From an uncultured Alistipes sp. (lineage in GTDB: Bacteria; Bacteroidota; Bacteroidia; Bacteroidales; Rikenellaceae), in the NCBI GenBank assembly GCA_947177225.1, contig CAMWTS010000006.1:1-64000 (forward strand): 64,000 nucleotides of DNA, given 5' to 3'. The notes under the pieces were generated by a model. It worked only from the letters and a program-made list of their open reading frames with translations, ran no database searches and was not told the origin of the DNA. The translations under genes and the position numbers were made by a program. Below are positions 10,097-21,421 of this stretch, one piece after another. Every line of letters starts with the position of its first letter. Position 1 is the first letter of the stretch.

Positions 10097-10180
10097 GAAA
10101 AGCTCCCACCGAAGCGAGAGCATAGGTATTAAAACCTTCGGCATATAGCCTTATTGTGATAAGATGTAGAAAATCTTATG
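10092..10180 (-). ncRNA. Putative type II-C tracrRNA, divergent from cas9
   Basis: Minus-strand UUGUAUCAUAAGAUUUUCUACAUCUUAUCACAAUAAGGC: anti-repeat to the CRISPR repeat (CTACATC...CACAA) followed by ACAAUAAGGC as in the Neisseria tracrRNA; hairpins; 8-bp UUCG terminator then UUUUCUUUUU. 5' end estimated from the -7 box. Confidence 0.85.
10102..10121 (-). terminator. tracrRNA intrinsic terminator hairpin
   Basis: GCTCTCGC-TTCG-GTGGGAGC followed by TTTTCTTTTT on the minus strand. Confidence 0.85.
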
Positions 10181-10183
10181 ATA

Positions 10184-10212
10184 CAAAGATAGTCATTTAT
10201 TTTGAATATCAA
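10184..10212 (-). promoter_or_regulatory. Bacteroidetes-type promoter for tracrRNA
   Basis: Minus strand TTG-N18-TATCTTTG (-33/-7 consensus TTTG / TAnnTTTG). Confidence 0.65.
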
Positions 10213-10256
10213 CATAATTTTCACTATTTTTACAAAAAACTAAAAAACACTGACTC

Positions 10257-13200
10257 ATGGAACGAATACTCGGACTTGATCTCGGCACCAACTCCATAGG
10301 CTGGGCGATAGTAGATCACGAAGACGACAACTATAAAATCATCGACAAGGGCGTAAGCATATTTCAAGACGGTGTGGCGCACGACAAGTCGGGCGAGAAG
10401 CCGGCCGTGGCGCAACGTACATCGGCGCGTGCTCTGCGCCGACAATACCGCAGACGACGATTGCGCAAAATAGACCTTCTGAAAGTGCTCATCAAGCATG
10501 ACTTGTGCCCATATTTGTCGGACGAGCAGCTGCATGCGTGGCAGACGCACAAACGATATCCGCTCGACGAAGCGTTTCTGGCATGGCAGCGCACCGACGA
10601 CAATATCGACCGCAACCCATACCACGACCGCCACAGAGCACTGACTGAGACGCTGAACATGCAAAGCAAGGCGGATCGGCATACGCTGGGGCGCGCACTC
10701 TATCACATGTCGCAACGGCGCGGCTTTCTGAGCAACCGCAAGGAGTCGACCAAGGAGAGCGACGGCAAGGTCAAAGAAGGCATATCGTCGCTGAACGAAG
10801 CCATACAGCAGGAGGGCTGTCTCTATTTGGGTGAATATTTCTACAAACTATACCAACGCGGCGAGAAGATACGCGGCCGATACACCTCGCGCAATGAGCA
10901 CTATAAAGCTGAGTTCGAAGCTATTTGCAGCAAGCAGCAGCTCTCCGGCGACTTGACGGAAGCACTGCGCAAAGCCATATTCTTTCAGCGGCCTCTCAAA
11001 TCGCAGAAGGGATTGGTCGGACACTGCACCTTCGAGAAGGACAAGAGTCGCTGCCCGGTGTCGCACCCGCGATTCGAAGAATTCCGTATGTTGCAATTTA
11101 TAAACAACATACGCATTACGACGCCCTACGAAGCAAATTCCCGCCCGTTAAACAAAGAGAAGCGTGCAGCTGCCGAAGCTATATTCATGCGCAAGAGCAA
11201 ACCTCACTTCGCGTTCGACGATATAGCCAAACGTCTGGCCGGCCGCAAGGAGAGCTATGCCTACGAGGGCGACAAGAGCCAAGCTCCGTACCGCTTCAAC
11301 TACCGTCTGTCGACATCGGTTGCAGGCTGTCCCGTCACGGCTGCCCTGAAAGGCATTTTCGGAGAGGATTATATCAACGAGATATGCTCGCTCTACACGC
11401 GCGCCGAGGGCAAAACACCCGAACAGATCATCAACGACATATGGCACGCACTGTTTACGTTCGACGACGATGACAAGCTCAGGGAGTGGGCTAAAAGCCG
11501 CCTGCAACTATCGGACGACGATGCCGACAAGTTCGTCGATATCGGCATGCCGCAGGGGTATGCAGCATTGAGCATCAATGCCATCGACAAGATGCTGCCG
11601 TTTATGCGCATGGGGTATCGCTACGACGAGGCCGTATTCTGCGCCAACCTCAAAGAGGTCATACGCGACGAGATATGGGGCGACGAGCAGCAGCGTCAGC
11701 GCATCGTAGACGACATAGTGAAGATAGTGACCGAACACAAGCCCAATCCATATAAAAAGAACGACTCCAAGGAGAACCGCATTTGCGAATACTTGCGCGA
11801 ACACGGTATTGCCGCCGATCTCAGCCGACTGTATCACCCGTCTATGATAGAGGCGTATAAGCGAGCGAATCCCGACGGCGACGGCCTGCTGCAACTCGCC
11901 TCGCCACGCACATCGTCGGTGCGCAACCCCATGGCCATGCGTGCACTGTTCCGCCTGCGCATACTCCTCAACAGACTGCTGCGCGAGGGTAAAATAGATC
12001 GCGACACGAAGATCCGAATAGAGTTCTCGCGACAGCTCAACGATGCCAACAAACGCAAGGCAATAGAGCGTTTTCAGCGCGACAATGAAAAGATGCGCAA
12101 CGGCTATGCAGACAACATACGCCAGCTCTACCTCGAACAGACCGGCCGACAGGCAGAACCGTCGGAGGAGGAGCTGCTCAAATATCAGTTGTGGGAGGAG
12201 CAGAATCATATATGTCTCTATACCGGTCGCACGATAGCCGTCGAGCAATTTATCGGTGCGGCATCGGAATTCGACATCGAGCACACCTTGCCGCGAGCAC
12301 GCGGCGGCGACAACTCACAGATGAACAAGACACTGTGCGACAGCCGATTCAATCGCGAGACAAAGCGTTCGAAACTGCCGACCGAGCTGGCCGTGCACGG
12401 GGAGATCATGTCACGCATCGAGTCGCTCGGGTGGCACAAAAAGATCGAGGAACTGCGCCGGAAGATAGAGCGCGCCAGCATGCAGGCGAAGCAGGCATCG
12501 ACCAAAGAGGTCAAAGACAGAAATATTCAGGATCGGCACTATTTCAACATGCAGCTCGACTACTGGCAAGGCAAGGTCGAGAGATTCGCCATGACCGAGG
12601 TGCCCGAGGGCTTTTCGAACCGCCAGGGTGTCGACATCGGCATCATAGGTCGCTATGCGCGTCTCTATATGAAAACGGTATTCGATCATATCCGTACAGT
12701 GAAGGGTGCCACGACAGCCGAGTTTCGCAAGATGTGGGGCTTGCAGCAGGAGTACGAAAAGAAATGCCGCAACAACCACGTTCACCACTGCATCGATGCC
12801 GTCACCATAGCCTGCATCGGCCATACGGAGTATGACAAGTGGGCGCAATATGCTGCCGACGAGGAGCGTTATCGCCGCCGAGAGGGCAGCAAACCGCATT
12901 TCGACAAACCGTGGCCGACGTTCACCGAAGATGTCAAGGCCATGGCCGAGGAGTTGCTTATAGCCCACCACACACCCGACAACATGCCCAAGCAGAGTCG
13001 CAAATGCCTGCGCATACGCGGCAAGGTGCAACGCAATGCTGCCGGCGAGATCAAATACGTACAGGGCGACACCGCGCGTGGAGTGCTGCATAGGGATACG
13101 TTCTACGGAGCCATAAAACTCCCTGGCGAAGAAAAGGAGAGATATGTGATTCGAAAGAGACTTGCCGATCTGGAACAGGCCGACATCGCCAAGATCGTCG

Positions 13201-13907
13201 ACGAGGCCGTAAGGCAAAAGGTGCGTGAAGCAGTCGAGCGGCTCGGCTTCAAAGAGGCCATGGCAGGCAAGATATACATGAACGAGGAGAAGGGCATACC
13301 GATCAACAAGGTGAGAATATTCGCTACGAATGTAACATCGCCCATACACCTGAAAGCTCATCGCGACCTGTCCAAAGACGAGTACAAGCGCAAATATCAT
13401 GTGGATAACGAAAGTAATTACTGCATGGCCATCTACGAAGGATCCGATGCCCGCGGCAAGATCAAGCGAGGGTTCAAGATCATCAATAACCTCGATGCGG
13501 CCAAGTTCTTCAACGGCAAGACCGACCGGTTCGATATCGTCGATCAATCCAACAGCAACGACTATCCGCTGAAATGGATATTGAAGACCGGCACCATGGT
13601 GCTCTTCTACGAAAACTCGCCTGAGGAGTTGTACGAGTGCAGCAAGAGAGAGCTTACAAAGAGGTTGTATAAGGTAACCGGTCTGAGTTTATCAACAATA
13701 CAACAAAAGTATACATATGGTATAATCATATTAAAACATCATCAGGAAGCTCGTCCGGCAGGCGATCTGAAAGTCAAGAAAGGAATATGGAAGATCGGCG
13801 AGGAGTACAGACCCGTAATAGGATTACAGCATACCCAACTCAACGCCATGGTCGAGGGCTACGATTTCGATCTGAGCGTTACAGGCGAGATAATATTCAA
13901 ACACTGA
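10257..13907 (+). CDS. cas9: CRISPR-associated endonuclease Cas9, type II-C (1216 aa)
   Basis: RuvC-I GLDLGTNSIGWAIV, Arg-rich bridge helix RRQYRRRRLRKIDLL, RuvC-II IRIEFSRQLNDANKR, HNH FDIEHTLPRARGGDNSQMNKTLC, RuvC-III HHCIDAVTIAC. Confidence 0.97.
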   Translation: MERILGLDLGTNSIGWAIVDHEDDNYKIIDKGVSIFQDGVAHDKSGEKPAVAQRTSARALRRQYRRRRLRKIDLLKVLIKHDLCPYLSDEQLHAWQTHKRYPLDEAFLAWQRTDDNIDRNPYHDRHRALTETLNMQSKADRHTLGRALYHMSQRRGFLSNRKESTKESDGKVKEGISSLNEAIQQEGCLYLGEYFYKLYQRGEKIRGRYTSRNEHYKAEFEAICSKQQLSGDLTEALRKAIFFQRPLKSQKGLVGHCTFEKDKSRCPVSHPRFEEFRMLQFINNIRITTPYEANSRPLNKEKRAAAEAIFMRKSKPHFAFDDIAKRLAGRKESYAYEGDKSQAPYRFNYRLSTSVAGCPVTAALKGIFGEDYINEICSLYTRAEGKTPEQIINDIWHALFTFDDDDKLREWAKSRLQLSDDDADKFVDIGMPQGYAALSINAIDKMLPFMRMGYRYDEAVFCANLKEVIRDEIWGDEQQRQRIVDDIVKIVTEHKPNPYKKNDSKENRICEYLREHGIAADLSRLYHPSMIEAYKRANPDGDGLLQLASPRTSSVRNPMAMRALFRLRILLNRLLREGKIDRDTKIRIEFSRQLNDANKRKAIERFQRDNEKMRNGYADNIRQLYLEQTGRQAEPSEEELLKYQLWEEQNHICLYTGRTIAVEQFIGAASEFDIEHTLPRARGGDNSQMNKTLCDSRFNRETKRSKLPTELAVHGEIMSRIESLGWHKKIEELRRKIERASMQAKQASTKEVKDRNIQDRHYFNMQLDYWQGKVERFAMTEVPEGFSNRQGVDIGIIGRYARLYMKTVFDHIRTVKGATTAEFRKMWGLQQEYEKKCRNNHVHHCIDAVTIACIGHTEYDKWAQYAADEERYRRREGSKPHFDKPWPTFTEDVKAMAEELLIAHHTPDNMPKQSRKCLRIRGKVQRNAAGEIKYVQGDTARGVLHRDTFYGAIKLPGEEKERYVIRKRLADLEQADIAKIVDEAVRQKVREAVERLGFKEAMAGKIYMNEEKGIPINKVRIFATNVTSPIHLKAHRDLSKDEYKRKYHVDNESNYCMAIYEGSDARGKIKRGFKIINNLDAAKFFNGKTDRFDIVDQSNSNDYPLKWILKTGTMVLFYENSPEELYECSKRELTKRLYKVTGLSLSTIQQKYTYGIIILKHHQEARPAGDLKVKKGIWKIGEEYRPVIGLQHTQLNAMVEGYDFDLSVTGEIIFKH

Positions 13908-13914
13908 CACTGCC

Positions 13915-14802
13915 ATGTCGAAACGAGCACTCTTTTTCTCCACACCGTTCTGTCTGAGCCTGCGCAACGGACAGATGATAATCAACACGCGCGAAATGCC
14001 CGACATGCAGCAAAGCGTGCCGATCGAGGATCTGGGGTTCGTAGTGTTGGAGCATCAGCAGACATCTGTCACTCTGCCGCTGCTCAATGCCCTGTCGGAC
14101 AACAATGTGGCGGTGATATTCTGCGGCGATAACCGCATGCCCAATGCCATGTTGATGAATCTCGACTCCAACACCACGCAGGGAGAGTGCTACCGTGCGC
14201 AGATCGAGGCGAGCGAACCGCTGAAAAAGGGATTGTGGCGACAGATCGTCGAGGCCAAGATTCGCAATCAGGCAGCTCTGCTCAACAAGCTCGGCAAAGA
14301 CGGCGACAAGTTGAAGCCATATTACATGAACGTCAAGAGCGGCGATGCAGACAATCGCGAGGGCATAGCTGCCAAGATCTACTGGTCGGAGCTTTTCGGA
14401 TCCGATTTCATTCGCTGCCGCGAAGGTTCCGCCCCCAACAACATGCTCAATTACGGCTATACCATACTTCGCGCCGCCGTAGCACGCGCGCTGATGGGAT
14501 CGGGACTCTTTCCCGCATTCGGCATCTTTCATCGCAACCGCTACAACGCCTTTCCTTTGGCCGACGACATGATGGAGCCATATCGACCCTATGTCGACGA
14601 GATAGTATTCGAACTGCATCGAAACGGGATCACACGACTCGACAAGGAGGCCAAAAGCCGCCTGCTGAGAGTGCTCTACACCGACACCGTATTCGAACGC
14701 ATGACACGCCCGCTCGACATAGGACTGACCGCAACGAGCGCATCGCTCAACAAATGTTTTCAAGGTATTCAAAAGAAATTGACATATCCGATCATAGAGT
14801 AG
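13915..14802 (+). CDS. cas1: CRISPR-associated endonuclease Cas1 (type II)
   Basis: 295 aa, type II Cas1 features (NNMLNYGYTILRAAVARALMGSGLFPAFGIFHRN), position between cas9 and cas2. Confidence 0.96.
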   Translation: MSKRALFFSTPFCLSLRNGQMIINTREMPDMQQSVPIEDLGFVVLEHQQTSVTLPLLNALSDNNVAVIFCGDNRMPNAMLMNLDSNTTQGECYRAQIEASEPLKKGLWRQIVEAKIRNQAALLNKLGKDGDKLKPYYMNVKSGDADNREGIAAKIYWSELFGSDFIRCREGSAPNNMLNYGYTILRAAVARALMGSGLFPAFGIFHRNRYNAFPLADDMMEPYRPYVDEIVFELHRNGITRLDKEAKSRLLRVLYTDTVFERMTRPLDIGLTATSASLNKCFQGIQKKLTYPIIE

Positions 14803-14805
14803 ACC

Positions 14806-15144
14806 ATGTCCGAGAACCGATTAAATGCCTACCGTATCATGTGGTTATTCGTATTTTTCGATCTGCCGACCAATACCAAGACCGAACGGCGACATGCAGC
14901 ACAATTCCGCAAGGCGCTGGAAAAGGACGGATTCTCCATGATGCAATATTCGGTGTATGTACGTCACTGCCCGTCGAAAGAGAATATGAACGTGCATATC
15001 AACCGTGTACGCAAATCGATGCCTCCGGCGGGATATACGAGTATCATGAGCATAACAGACAAGCAGTACGGCGATATTCGGAATTTTTGGGGCAAGGTCG
15101 AGCATAAAAAGCCCGAAACACCGCAACAGTTGGAATTTTTTTGA
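14806..15144 (+). CDS. cas2: CRISPR-associated endoribonuclease Cas2
   Basis: YRIMWLFVFFDLPTNTKTERRHAAQFRKALEKDGFSMMQYSVYVRHC. Confidence 0.96.
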   Translation: MSENRLNAYRIMWLFVFFDLPTNTKTERRHAAQFRKALEKDGFSMMQYSVYVRHCPSKENMNVHINRVRKSMPPAGYTSIMSITDKQYGDIRNFWGKVEHKKPETPQQLEFF

Positions 15145-15266
15145 TATATTTGTATTTACGATACGAAAAACTACATACAAATCGACTTCACCGGATTGCA
15201 ATCAACGGTTTACGCACAGTCGAAACACGCGTAACAGCCGCATTATCAAAGTATAGATTGCCCGGC
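15145..15266 (+). promoter_or_regulatory. Putative CRISPR leader
   Basis: AT-rich 122 bp between the cas2 stop and first repeat; TATATTTG (TAnnTTTG) at 15145-15152; degenerate repeats lie at the opposite end of the array. Confidence 0.6.
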
Positions 15267-16815
15267 GTTGTGGTTTGATGTAGAAACAGAATAAGATACA
15301 ACTGATCTTCGGGTACAGCTCCATATGTTGGAGTTGTGGTTTGATGTAGAAACAGAATAAGATACAACATGAATGACATCGCGGATAGGCATCAGCTCGT
15401 TGTGGTTTGATGTAGAAACAGAATAAGATACAACAGCTGAGACGACAATGCCCCGAGGGCGCGGTTGTGGTTTGATGTAGAAACAGAATAAGATACAACG
15501 GCAAGATACGTATAATCGCACACATGATAGTTGTGGTTTGATGTAGAAACAGAATAAGATACAACACAGCTGCGCCGGTAGATATTCCGCCTTTGGTTGT
15601 GGTTTGATGTAGAAACAGAATAAGATACAACCCCAGCTTTGATGCAAAGTATGAGTATAAAGTTGTGGTTTGATGTAGAAACAGAATAAGATACAACAAA
15701 ATGTCAAGAAAAAAAGACTCAAAGAGGTTGTGGTTTGATGTAGAAACAGAATAAGATACAACTACAGTAGGGATAGACATGATGCTGCCAGTGTTGTGGT
15801 TTGATGTAGAAACAGAATAAGATACAACAGTTCAAAATATCGTTCGATGTTGTGGGTGTTGTGGTTTGATGTAGAAACAGAATAAGATACAACTCTTATT
15901 TATTCCAATAATATCAACCTCTAGTTGTGGTTTGATGTAGAAACAGAATAAGATACAACAGGTTTTGAGGTGTTCTCGACCATGTTTACGTTGTGGTTTG
16001 ATGTAGAAACAGAATAAGATACAACCTATACATAGTAGTTTGTTTTTTTGATTAGTTGTGGTTTGATGTAGAAACAGAATAAGATACAACAACGGCTGTC
16101 AAGAGTGTAGCAGATCATTTGTTGTGGTTTGATGTAGAAACAGAATAAGATACAACGGCAACGTCTTCGGCTGGGTTCGTGAGAATGTTGTGGTTTGATG
16201 TAGAAACAGAATAAGATACAACTTGGTCGAGAGACTGAACGTAAAGGCGGGTGTTGTGGTTTGATGTAGAAACAGAATAAGATACAACAAAGAACTTTTT
16301 GACACGATTGTCGACACGGTTGTGGTTTGATGTAGAAACAGAATAAGATACAACCAGTGTTTGGCCAACTCGCAATGCGGAAATGTTGTGGTTTGATGTA
16401 GAAACAGAATAAGATACAACCTCGTCGATGTCCAAATCCTCAGAACAAAGGTTGTGGTTTGATGTAGAAACAGAATAAGATACAACACTTGGTCGTGATG
16501 AACCCTCCATTTTCCGTTGTGGTTTGATGTAGAAACAGAATAAGATACAACACCCATGCGAAACGTTAGTAAAAGCACGCCGTTGTGGTTTGATGTAGAA
16601 ACAGAATAAGATACAACTGTGCCATGGGAGACTGTCACATCTCCCATGTTGTGGTTTGATGTAGAAACAGAATAAGATACAACGACATCAGTCATGGAGC
16701 AATTCATAGCAGAGTTGTGGTTTGATGTAGAAACAGAATAAGATAGAACCGCGAAGCCGTCGGGTAACTTGCCGCCGTAGTTGTGGTTTGATGTAGGAAC
16801 AAAATAATATACAAT
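15267..16815 (+). CRISPR. CRISPR array: 24 repeats of 36 bp, 23 spacers of 29-30 bp
   Basis: Consensus GTTGTGGTTTGATGTAGAAACAGAATAAGATACAAC at 15267, 15333, 15399, 15464, 15530, 15596, 15662, 15727, 15793, 15858, 15924, 15990, 16055, 16121, 16187, 16253, 16319, 16385, 16451, 16516, 16582, 16648, 16714 (one mismatch), 16780 (degenerate). Confidence 0.99.
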
Positions 16816-16961
16816 TCGGCGGGTGCGGCCGAATATAATACAAAGTAAGCGCAGCAAAACGTCAGAATCACAATGTGTTTGAAGCGAACGCCACGACTCT
16901 GAATATTAAAATACAACCTGGCAGTTGTTACAAGAGAAACCGATACTGCGAAGAAGCGAAA

Positions 16962-17186
16962 TCAAATATCTGACATTTCATAGATACGCAAAACATTGCG
17001 CTCCCGGTCGGTTTCAAACAGATAATTACCATATTGTCCGTCGATCACTTGTGTATGACCTTCGGCATTGCCGTATATCTCCAACGGAATAATATCGAAC
17101 GCAGCGCACTTAACGCCCTCTTTATAGTGTTTGCAATCCTCACACGAGAATGGCAGCGGATTCTCAACATCAATTAAACAGCCCAT
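16962..17186 (-). CDS. Small Cys-rich hypothetical protein (74 aa)
   Basis: CEDCKHYKEGVKCAAF putative Zn-binding motif; ORF adjacent to the CRISPR trailer. Confidence 0.6.
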   Translation of the reverse strand: MGCLIDVENPLPFSCEDCKHYKEGVKCAAFDIIPLEIYGNAEGHTQVIDGQYGNYLFETDRERNVLRIYEMSDI

Positions 17187-17356
17187 TATAACTAATAGTA
17201 TTTTTTATTTAACGCCAAAGCTACGACCATAGCCAGCTTAATCGCTACGGCACCCAACCCTCAGTCGGCCAAACTCCGTTCGTTAATCCGAACCGGCTCC
17301 GTTGGCAAACTGCTGCGGCCTGATATAAATAACTAACAACTCATTACAATACAAAC

Positions 17357-17389
17357 AACACCTCCCGGCTGAAATGGCCGGGAGGTGTT
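17357..17389. terminator. Terminator hairpin downstream of GH97 gene
   Basis: AACACCTCCCGGC-TGAAATG-GCCGGGAGGTGTT, 13-bp stem. Confidence 0.8.
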
Positions 17390-17412
17390 TATCATCAGAC
17401 ACATAGAATCTG

Positions 17413-19611
<2,199 letters not shown>

Positions 19612-19768
19612 TTATAAGTTTTGTTTCAGGTTAAATACATTTCCAAAGTCAAAGATATGAATAATATCGATCAGCAGAGATGATTCGTAGTCAATTAGTA
19701 GTGGATACTAAAACTAAATATACTATATATCAACATAATAATATATCATTAATAGTATCAAATAGTAG

Positions 19769-21406
19769 TTAACCGAGCCTTGCGATCGACATTACGCGGC
19801 GTTCGAACTCCTCTCGGCCTCCCGCAGCTGCATTGCGCATCTTGACCCGATAATTGTAAACCGTAGATACCGAACGCCGCAGGAAAGCGGCTATCTTGAC
19901 CGAATCGGTTATGCCGAGCCGGATCAAGGCGAATATCCGCAACTCGGTCGACAGCAGTTCGCCACTGCTCAGTTCGATCCGCGCATCTTCGCGCAAAAGA
20001 GCATTGAACTGTTCGATGAAATCGGGAAACAGATCGAGAAACGACCGGTCGAACCGCTCGTAAAAACTCTTCAATTCACGGTCTATGCGTGCATTGGATT
20101 TCAATGTTTCGAGCAGTTGCGCCGCACCACCGCTGCGCGCCACACCATTCAACTCGCGTCTGTACTCGTCGATGCGCCCGATATAATCCGAACACAGATC
20201 GATATAGGTGCACAAATACGACTCTTTCAGATTGTTGGCATCGTGCAGCAGAGCATTGATGCGCAACAGTTCGGCATTGACGCTCTTCAACTCCTCGTTG
20301 ACGGCAGCCTGCCTGCGCTCGGCACGTTCGACACGGCGGCTGTCGCGCCTGATCCATATCATTGCCGCCGCCAGCAGCAGCAACAGCAGCGTTATGCCTG
20401 CAAGCAAAACATTGAGCCGATGCTGCTTGCGCGCCATCAGCAGATCGTAAGACTGCGTGATGATCGGCAGCAGGCGGTTGATCGAGTGAATATTGATACG
20501 GGCATTGGCCTGCCGGGCATCTTTCAGCGAGCAGTTGATATAGCCGTAAGCCCGCTCGATATCGCCCCTGCGATAGAGCAATGCCGCCAGCTCGTAGAGC
20601 GAACGATACTCGTGCACAGGAGTCTTCAAGTCGCACAACGCGCTCTCGGCCAGATAGTATATGGCATCGTCCACGCGACCTTCGTTGAGATGCGATTGCG
20701 CCACCGAATAAGCCCACACCGCTCTGCCGTGCACCGAGCCTATCTCATCGTCGGACATCTGCAACAGCAGCTCCAAGGCTCCGTCATCGTCCCCTGCCGA
20801 ACGCATAATCTCCGCCTGCACGAATGTCATCGGCAGATCCAAGCCGACCAGCGCAAGCCGCTCGACGGCCAACAGCTCGCCATAGGTCTTGCGGCATCCT
20901 GCATCGACGCTCACCAGCGACATACCCTCGTATGTCACATAACGCGCATTGTGCCAGGCATACCTGTCGGCAACGGACATATTCGACGTATCGACCTCCG
21001 CAATCGTACTCAACGCCTCGACATAGTTGCCGCATTGAGCATACAACGTCGCCATATCGATCATGCTGCGGCGACGGCGCACCGAGTCGCCCAGCGACGA
21101 GGCCAGCCTCAGTTTACGCTGAGCATAGTCCAGGGCGGCATCGACATCATATTTGGCATACTCGTCCAGCAGCATGCCGTACACGTCATACAGCCTTGCC
21201 GAATCATCTGTCCGCACCAGCATCTCGATCGAATCTATACGGCTGCGCTTGCGCTGCTCGTAACGCTCTCTGTCGGCAATGACCGCATCGAGCTGCTCCA
21301 ACCGCTCGCGGCAACGAGCCTCGAACGACGGTGATTTCCGGCATGATGACGATGCAAAAATCGTCATCACCATTATCGACATAAACACAAACCGTTGCAG
21401 CGACAT
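19769..21406 (-). CDS. TPR / single-TM / HTH regulator, DUF6377-like
   Basis: N-terminal signal/lipobox, helical repeats, TM LLAGITLLLLLLAAAMIWI, C-terminal LRIFALIRLGITDSVKIAAFLRRSVSTVYNYRVKMRNAA HTH. Confidence 0.75.
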   Translation of the reverse strand: MSLQRFVFMSIMVMTIFASSSCRKSPSFEARCRERLEQLDAVIADRERYEQRKRSRIDSIEMLVRTDDSARLYDVYGMLLDEYAKYDVDAALDYAQRKLRLASSLGDSVRRRRSMIDMATLYAQCGNYVEALSTIAEVDTSNMSVADRYAWHNARYVTYEGMSLVSVDAGCRKTYGELLAVERLALVGLDLPMTFVQAEIMRSAGDDDGALELLLQMSDDEIGSVHGRAVWAYSVAQSHLNEGRVDDAIYYLAESALCDLKTPVHEYRSLYELAALLYRRGDIERAYGYINCSLKDARQANARINIHSINRLLPIITQSYDLLMARKQHRLNVLLAGITLLLLLLAAAMIWIRRDSRRVERAERRQAAVNEELKSVNAELLRINALLHDANNLKESYLCTYIDLCSDYIGRIDEYRRELNGVARSGGAAQLLETLKSNARIDRELKSFYERFDRSFLDLFPDFIEQFNALLREDARIELSSGELLSTELRIFALIRLGITDSVKIAAFLRRSVSTVYNYRVKMRNAAAGGREEFERRVMSIARLG

Positions 21407-21421
21407 AACCGATCGGCGGGA

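Noticed and set aside
15267-16815. Self-targeting spacers within this window
   Set aside because: I compared spacers by eye with the surrounding genes and saw no match; only a real search could settle this genome-wide
15188-16916. Repetitive minus-strand ORFs of 63-252 aa with SYSVSTSNHN / LYLILFLHQTTT / CILFCFYIKPQ units
   Set aside because: They are translations of the CRISPR repeat in three frames, not genes
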